20,947 nucleotides of DNA from Sulfuricella sp. (GTDB lineage: Bacteria > Pseudomonadota > Gammaproteobacteria > Burkholderiales > Sulfuricellaceae), in NCBI GenBank assembly GCA_019911785.1, contig JAIOJM010000033.1:1-20947 (forward strand), given 5' to 3'. Made by a program: the position numbers and the translations under genes. Positions 16,660 to 20,947 of this stretch are shown here, one piece after another; positions within the stretch are counted from its first letter, which is position 1, and the number at the start of each line of letters is the position of its first letter. The notes beneath the pieces are model-generated. The model did no database searches, had not been told where the DNA came from, and saw only the letters and a list, made by a program, of their open reading frames with translations.

Positions 16660-18381
16660 TTGAAACATCACCTTTCCGAACTTTTTGCCCAGGCCCTGAA
16701 GGAAGTCGCTCCGGAACACGCCGGCACCGCTTTTGAAATCACCCGCCCCAAACAGGCGCAGCACGGCGATTTCGCCTGCAATCTGGCGCTGCAGCTGGCG
16801 CGCCCGTTGCGCGGCAACCCGCGCGAGATCGCGGCGCGACTGCTCAACGCCCTGCCCGCCTCGCCCTTTGTGGAAAAGGCTGAAATTGCCGGTGCCGGCT
16901 TCATCAACCTGTTTTTGACCCCGGATGCCAAGCAGCAGGTGATCAAACAAGTCCTGGTGCAGGGGTCTAATTTCGGACGCAGCGCCCTGGGACAAGGACT
17001 TAAAGTCCAGGTCGAATTCGTTTCCGCCAACCCTACCGGCCCGCTGCATGTCGGCCACGGGCGCGGCGCGGCATTCGGCATGAGCCTCGCGAATGTGCTT
17101 GGCGCTGCCGGCTATAAGGTCGCCCGCGAGTATTACGTCAACGATGCCGGCCGGCAGATGGATATCCTGGCGCTCTCCACCTGGCTGCGCTACCTGGAAC
17201 TGAACGGCGTGCACGTCGCCTTCCCCGCCAACGCCTATCAGGGCGGCTACGTGCGCGACATGGCACGCCTGATCCAGGAAGCCCACGGCGATCGTTACCT
17301 GCACCAGCCGGGACCCATTCTGGATAGCGTACCCGCCCATGAGGAAGATGCCGAGGGCCATCTCGACGCCCTGATCGCCAATGCCAAGAAGCTGCTGGGC
17401 GAGGGTTACGCCTACATCCACAACCATGCCCTGACCGAACAACTGGAGGATTGCCGCAACGATCTGACCGAGTTCGGCGTCACCTTCGACGCCTGGTTCT
17501 CGGAAAAATCGCTCTTCGACACCGGGCTGGTGGATCGCGCCGTCGCCACCCTGGAACAGCACGGCCATATCTACCTGCAGGATGGCGCGAAGTGGTTCCG
17601 CTCCACCCGCTTCGGCGACGAGAAAGACCGCGTGGTGCAGCGCGAGAATGGCCTTTACACCTATTTCGCCTCCGACATCGCCTATCACCTGAACAAGTAC
17701 GAACGCGGCTTCGACCGCATCGTCAATGTCTGGGGTGCGGACCACCATGGCTACATTGCCCGCGTCAAGGGCGCGCTGACAGCACTGGATCTAGACGCTG
17801 AACGCCTGATTATTGCTCTGGTCCAGTTCGCCGTGCTCTGGCGCGGCGAGGAAAAACTGCCGATGTCCACGCGCAGCGGAAATTTCGTCACCTTGCGCGA
17901 GTTGCGCGAGGAAGTCGGCAACGATGCCGCGCGGTTTTTTTACGTGCTGCGCAAAAGCGACCAGCACCTCGACTTCGACCTGGAACTGGCCAAATCGCAG
18001 AGCAACGAGAACCCGGTGTATTACATCCAGTATGCTCATGCCCGAATCTGCAGCGTGCTGGGGCAGTGGGGGGGCGATGCAGCAGAGCTGGCCGAGGCGG
18101 AAACCGGCGTCCTGAACGGCAAGCACGAGCTTGCCCTGATGAACCTGTTGAACGACTATTCGGGCACTGTGGAAAGCGCGGCCAGAGAACTTTCCCCCCA
18201 CCTGATCGCCTATTACCTCAAGGATCTGGCTGGCGAGTTTCACAGTTACTACAATGCGGAGCAGTTTCTGGTTCCGGACGATGCTCTGCGACTGGCCCGT
18301 CTGGCGCTGATTACCGCCGTCCGGCAAGCGTTGCGCAATGGCTTGGCGCTGCTTGGCGTCGGCAGCCCGGAAAAAATGTAG
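16660..18381 (+). CDS. argS: Arginyl-tRNA synthetase
   Basis: ArgS charges tRNA-Arg with arginine. The 573-residue protein is a class I synthetase with an N-terminal additional (Add-1) domain including HGDFACNLAL. The HIGH motif is present as HVGHG at residues 130-134 within SANPTGPLHVGHGRG. The KMSKS-loop equivalent is MSTRSG at 402-407, a variant usual for this ArgS subgroup. The DALR anticodon-binding domain closes the protein. The start appears to be TTG: no in-frame ATG or GTG lies upstream, and the N-terminus KHHLSELFAQAL aligns by eye with other betaproteobacterial ArgS. The ribosome site is poor. It probably heads an operon with the next three genes. Confidence 0.94.
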   Translation: MKHHLSELFAQALKEVAPEHAGTAFEITRPKQAQHGDFACNLALQLARPLRGNPREIAARLLNALPASPFVEKAEIAGAGFINLFLTPDAKQQVIKQVLVQGSNFGRSALGQGLKVQVEFVSANPTGPLHVGHGRGAAFGMSLANVLGAAGYKVAREYYVNDAGRQMDILALSTWLRYLELNGVHVAFPANAYQGGYVRDMARLIQEAHGDRYLHQPGPILDSVPAHEEDAEGHLDALIANAKKLLGEGYAYIHNHALTEQLEDCRNDLTEFGVTFDAWFSEKSLFDTGLVDRAVATLEQHGHIYLQDGAKWFRSTRFGDEKDRVVQRENGLYTYFASDIAYHLNKYERGFDRIVNVWGADHHGYIARVKGALTALDLDAERLIIALVQFAVLWRGEEKLPMSTRSGNFVTLRELREEVGNDAARFFYVLRKSDQHLDFDLELAKSQSNENPVYYIQYAHARICSVLGQWGGDAAELAEAETGVLNGKHELALMNLLNDYSGTVESAARELSPHLIAYYLKDLAGEFHSYYNAEQFLVPDDALRLARLALITAVRQALRNGLALLGVGSPEKM

Positions 18382-18394
18382 ATTTGGTCACTTT

Positions 18395-18991
18395 ATGAGC
18401 CGCGATTACAAAAAATTCGACCGTCCTTCCTCCAGGAAAGGGGGTAGCCCGTTATTTATGGGCGTCCTGATCGGGCTGGTCGTCGGTCTCGCCATAGCGA
18501 TCGGTGTTGCCCTATACATCAACTTCAGCCCCAAGCCCTTCGTGAGCCGAGACAAACAGCCGGAGGAAGCCGCCAAGGCAGCGGCAAAAAATGGCGGCGC
18601 CGCACAAAAGACTGCACCCGCCGAAGTGGCCGGCAAGAACGACAAACCCCGGTTCGATTTCTATACCATCCTGCCCGGCAGCGAGGCGCCGGTGTCGGAA
18701 CAGGAAATCAAGCAGGCCGCAAAGCAGGAAGGCGCCGCAAAGGAGAGTTATTTTCTTCAGGTCGGTTCATTTCAGGCGGCCGCCGAAGCCGACAACATGA
18801 AGGCGCGCCTCGCCCTCCTCGGCCTGGAAGCGGTCATCCAAACGGCAGACATCCCCGACAAGGGGGTCTGGCACCGGGTGCGCATCGGCCCCTTTACCAA
18901 CATCGAGGACATGAACCGCTCTCGCACCCTGCTCGCGCAGAACGACATTCCATCCAGCCTGGTCAAGGTTAAAGAGCCATCGACACATTAA
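18395..18991 (+). CDS. SPOR-domain membrane protein, FtsN-like
   Basis: This 198-residue protein has a short cytoplasmic N-terminus (MSRDYKKFDRPSSRKGG) and one membrane segment (about residues 20-42). A charged, alanine-rich periplasmic linker follows with the FDFYTILPG motif (87-95), and a SPOR domain occupies about 117-193 (SYFLQVGSFQAAAEADNMKA through IPSSLVKV). SPOR domains bind denuded septal peptidoglycan, so it probably acts at the division site like FtsN. The ATG at 18395 is chosen over an earlier in-frame start within argS because the membrane topology then fits. It lies 13 bases after argS, indicating co-transcription. Its ribosome site is weak, so coupling to argS is likely. Confidence 0.87.
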   Translation: MSRDYKKFDRPSSRKGGSPLFMGVLIGLVVGLAIAIGVALYINFSPKPFVSRDKQPEEAAKAAAKNGGAAQKTAPAEVAGKNDKPRFDFYTILPGSEAPVSEQEIKQAAKQEGAAKESYFLQVGSFQAAAEADNMKARLALLGLEAVIQTADIPDKGVWHRVRIGPFTNIEDMNRSRTLLAQNDIPSSLVKVKEPSTH

Positions 18992-19027
18992 CTTGCTGAA
19001 ATTGCTTATTTATCTGGAGTAGACAAT

Positions 19028-19684
19028 ATGGGCTTTACCCCTTTCTTGCGCGCCTTTTCCCTGCGCATTTTCCTGGCCATTGCTTTGTCCCTGGTCGGCT
19101 TCGCTGCGAAAGCAGATCTCCATCCCGGCAAGGAATATGAACTGCTTTCCCCGCCGCAAGCGGTTGAAACCGGGAAAAAGATCGAGGTTCTGGAAATTTT
19201 TGCCTACACCTGCCCGCATTGTTTCGACCTCGAGGCGGATATCAACAAATGGGCGAAGCAGCTCCCCAAGGATGTCGAGTTCCGCCGCCTGCCGGCGATT
19301 TTCCGCGATTCCTGGGCGCCTTTTGCCAAAGTGTTTTATACCTTCGAAGCCATGGGGCTGACCGAGAGGCTGCATGGCGAATTCTTCAATGCCATCCACG
19401 TCCATCACACTCGCTTCGATGACGACAAGGCACTGTTTGACTGGGTAGAAAAACAGGGCATCCCCCGGAAGAGCTTTATCGATATCTATTCTTCCTTCTC
19501 CATCCAGAGCAAGGTATTGCGTGCCAAGCAGCTTACCCGGGCCTACGGGATTAGCGGTGTTCCCGCGGTTATCGTGGATGGCAAATATCGCACCTCCGTA
19601 TCGAATACCGGCAGCCATGCCGGCTTGCTGTCGGCTCTCGACCAGTTGATCAAGCAGGCGCGGCAGGAACGCGCCGGCAAGTAG
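19028..19684 (+). CDS. dsbA: DsbA-type thiol:disulfide interchange protein
   Basis: DsbA introduces disulfide bonds into proteins in the periplasm. The 218-residue precursor begins with a hydrophobic signal peptide (FLRAFSLRIFLAIALSLVGF) with likely cleavage near the AAKAD stretch at residues 26-30. The mature thioredoxin-fold protein carries the active-site motif CPHC (C62-C65) in FAYTCPHCFDLE and the expected cis-proline P179 in GISGVPA. The inserted helical domain of DsbA lies between them. GGAG lies 8 bases before the ATG. It is 36 bases after the SPOR gene and 4 bases before the response regulator. The membrane partner DsbB is not in this window. Confidence 0.93.
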   Translation: MGFTPFLRAFSLRIFLAIALSLVGFAAKADLHPGKEYELLSPPQAVETGKKIEVLEIFAYTCPHCFDLEADINKWAKQLPKDVEFRRLPAIFRDSWAPFAKVFYTFEAMGLTERLHGEFFNAIHVHHTRFDDDKALFDWVEKQGIPRKSFIDIYSSFSIQSKVLRAKQLTRAYGISGVPAVIVDGKYRTSVSNTGSHAGLLSALDQLIKQARQERAGK

Positions 19685-19688
19685 AAAA

Positions 19689-20336
19689 ATGTCTAGCCAG
19701 CCTGCCATGAGCATCTCCGTCATTCTGATCGACGACCACCCGCTGTTTCGCAAGGGATTGTCGCACCTGCTCGAGGCCGGCGAAGAGGGAATCACGGTTG
19801 CCGGGCAGTTTGCCGAGATCGGCAGCGTCCTTGGCTGGCTGCGGGACGGCGGACGCGCGGAGGTGGCCTTGCTGGATCGTAACTTGCGTGACGAGGACGG
19901 ACTGACTCTGGTTCCCGAACTGAAGCGAAACGGCATCAAGGTGATCATGCTGACCGTTGCGGAAGAAGCTCACGAAATCCGGGAGGCCATAGAGCGCGGC
20001 GTTGACGGCTACGTCTCCAAAACCAGCGAACCGGCTCAGATTCTTCAGGCGATATCTACTGTCGCGCGGGGTTCTGGCTTGCCTCATTCTCCCGTCATGG
20101 ATGAAACCATGCAGGGAAAGCTGGCATCGGATGCCAGCAGCAAGCTTACAACCCGCGAACTGGAAATCGTCGGGTTGGTTGCACACGGCATGAGCAACAA
20201 GGCGATTGGCGATGAGCTGGGCCTATCGGACAACACCGTGCGCAACCACCTGGGCAGCATCCTGGAAAAGCTCGGGCTCGACAACCGCGTGCAGGTCGCC
20301 ACCTTTGCCCTGAAACACGGTATCGGCAGAAAGTAG
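19689..20336 (+). CDS. NarL/FixJ-family response regulator
   Basis: The 215-residue protein has an N-terminal receiver domain with the acidic pair D15-D16, the phospho-acceptor D63 (LLDRNLRDEDG) and the conserved K115 (YVSKTSEP). Residues from about 150 form a LuxR-type helix-turn-helix (LTTRELEIVGLVAHGMSNKA, then DNTVRNHLGSILEKL). It should bind DNA as a phosphorylated dimer. No sensor kinase is encoded in the window, so the signal and targets are unknown. It begins 4 bases after dsbA, suggesting co-transcription with an envelope redox gene. A second in-frame ATG at 19707 would remove six residues. A REP-like hairpin starts directly after its stop. Confidence 0.9.
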   Translation: MSSQPAMSISVILIDDHPLFRKGLSHLLEAGEEGITVAGQFAEIGSVLGWLRDGGRAEVALLDRNLRDEDGLTLVPELKRNGIKVIMLTVAEEAHEIREAIERGVDGYVSKTSEPAQILQAISTVARGSGLPHSPVMDETMQGKLASDASSKLTTRELEIVGLVAHGMSNKAIGDELGLSDNTVRNHLGSILEKLGLDNRVQVATFALKHGIGRK

Positions 20337-20354
20337 GTCGGGCTTCAGCCCGAC
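20337..20354 (+). repeat. REP-like hairpin after the response regulator gene
   Basis: GTCGGGC (20337-20343), loop TTCA and GCCCGAC (20348-20354) form a perfect 7-bp stem immediately after the TAG stop. GTAGGTCGGGCTTCAGCCCGAC-type palindromes are widespread in proteobacterial intergenic DNA. It may terminate or protect the transcript, although no clear U-run follows. Confidence 0.6.
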
Positions 20355-20419
20355 GTGTTGGATTAAAACTACTGGGTAAAGCCTTTTTCAAGGAGTTCCG
20401 AGGTCAACGCTAGCAGCCT

Positions 20420-20568
20420 GTCGGACTTAAAGAATCGAAGCGAAAAATGAGCTGGTCGAGGGCAGATTTTTCCGGTTTTCAAGCCAATAGTTATTCATAT
20501 TGGCGCAGGAAAGCGGGGAAATATGCACCGATCAGGTCATTTTGCAGCCGATTTCCTTTAAGTCCGAC
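20420..20568. mobile_element. 149-bp foldback (MITE-like) element
   Basis: The terminal arms GTCGGACTTAAAG (20420-20432) and CTTTAAGTCCGAC (20556-20568) are exact inverted copies. Similarity continues inwards through the whole element: TTTTCCGGTTTTC versus the complement of GAAAGCGGGGAAA, and CCAATA/TATTGG around the centre. The element is therefore one long imperfect hairpin with no coding capacity. It looks like a non-autonomous miniature transposon; the ends remind me of IS1182-type termini, which is unverified. No clear target duplication is seen. Confidence 0.6.
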
Positions 20569-20577
20569 TATTCCCAT

Positions 20578-20717
20578 AAAATAAAGTTGTACCGTAAAAA
20601 CATTCTATGTCCTTGATTATTGGTTACGATACTTTGATTGCCGTAAAATTAAAGTTGTATCCTGAACTTGGCAACCAATTGCAATCCGCAGCCAGAAACG
20701 CAAAATAAAGTTGTATC
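20578..20717. repeat. Three direct copies of AAAATAAAGTTGTAYC
   Basis: The copies are at 20578-20593, 20645-20662 (one extra T) and 20702-20717, same orientation, start-to-start spacing 67 and 57 bases. Repeats of this kind occur as transposase-binding sites near IS ends or as regulator or replication iterons. The function here is unknown. Confidence 0.6.
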
Positions 20718-20812
20718 TTCGAGACAGTGACCTCTTACTTTTCCATCGCCAAAAAGTACAGCGCCTGATAAGTTTGCCATTATCTGAGTATCCAGCGAAG
20801 CGCTATCTGTCA

Positions 20813-20932
20813 CGGATCGCCCCATAGGAGCCAAACCATGATCGCCTAATGGCGCCACCAGATGATCGCCGTAATGGCGCCATCGCAGGATCGGCATAAA
20901 GGCGCCAGTCCATGATCAGATAATGGCGCCAC
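20813..20932. repeat. Five-unit tandem repeat with 24-25-base period
   Basis: Units share GATCGSC followed by ATAATGGCGCCA or a close variant. The GATC of each unit is at 20815, 20840, 20864, 20889 and 20914, giving spacings of 25, 24, 25 and 25. The first unit is the most diverged. Each good unit contains the 8-base palindrome TGGCGCCA. The array may continue past the window end. A multi-site terminus of an IS21-family element is one possible reading; iterons are another. Confidence 0.62.
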
Positions 20933-20947
20933 CCCACCCAGAATCAA

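Larger units (their letters stand above)
20337..20947. other. Gene-free, repeat-rich 3' end of the window
   Basis: No protein gene is supported in these 611 bases. In order they hold a REP-like hairpin, a 149-bp foldback element, three copies of an AAAATAAAGTTGTAYC repeat, and a five-unit tandem array with 24-25-base period. The only long open frame (20649-20897, minus strand) runs through the tandem repeats and is taken as a by-product of them. Confidence 0.65.

Noticed and set aside
20649..20897. Minus-strand open frame of 82 codons over the tandem array
   Set aside because: Its N-terminal sequence is just the translated repeat units, with no ribosome site evident; the window end prevents a firm test.
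20813..20932. CRISPR array
   Set aside because: The units are contiguous with a 24-25-base period, with no spacers and no cas genes nearby.

Overview
The window reads as chromosomal DNA of a GC-rich betaproteobacterium, probably a Nitrosomonadales/Gallionellales-like lineage. This rests on protein sequence style and on the gene order pilQ-aroK-aroB-dgt-gltB-gltD-hemE-priA-argS-SPOR-dsbA, which I recognise from that group; no database search was possible. All recognised genes lie on the + strand.

Layout. Positions 1-889 hold the C-terminal part of the type IV pilus secretin PilQ. aroK and aroB (shikimate pathway) follow, separated by a small inverted-repeat element, and dgt overlaps the end of aroB. 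gltB and gltD (11 bases short of 6.1 kb) encode the large and small subunits of glutamate synthase and abut directly. A REP-like palindrome separates them from hemE. Between hemE and priA sits an accessory islet with a DUF433/DUF5615 toxin-antitoxin pair preceded by a nested palindromic element. priA is followed by a perfect 22-bp inverted repeat and a ParD/ParE module whose promoter lies among paired inverted half-sites. Then comes about 1.5 kb of less GC-rich accessory DNA: a palindromic non-coding stretch, a broken reading frame, and a gene for an exported protein of unknown function. The core block resumes with argS, an FtsN-like SPOR protein, a DsbA-type oxidoreductase and a NarL/FixJ response regulator, probably one transcription unit. 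The last 600 bases carry no gene but are dense in repeats: a REP-like hairpin, a 149-bp foldback element, three copies of a 16-18-bp repeat, and a five-unit tandem array with a 24-25-bp period that continues close to the window edge.

How the genes work together. The block is mostly housekeeping: pilus export, aromatic amino acid precursors, dNTP control, ammonia assimilation, haem synthesis, replication restart, tRNA charging, septation and envelope disulfide formation. The accessory pieces are stability or defence-type toxin-antitoxin modules and small mobile repeats inserted in gaps on either side of priA and after the response regulator. I found no CRISPR array, prophage, tRNA, rRNA or complete insertion sequence. 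The least explained material is the repeat-rich 3' end and the 15.1-16.3 kb islet.
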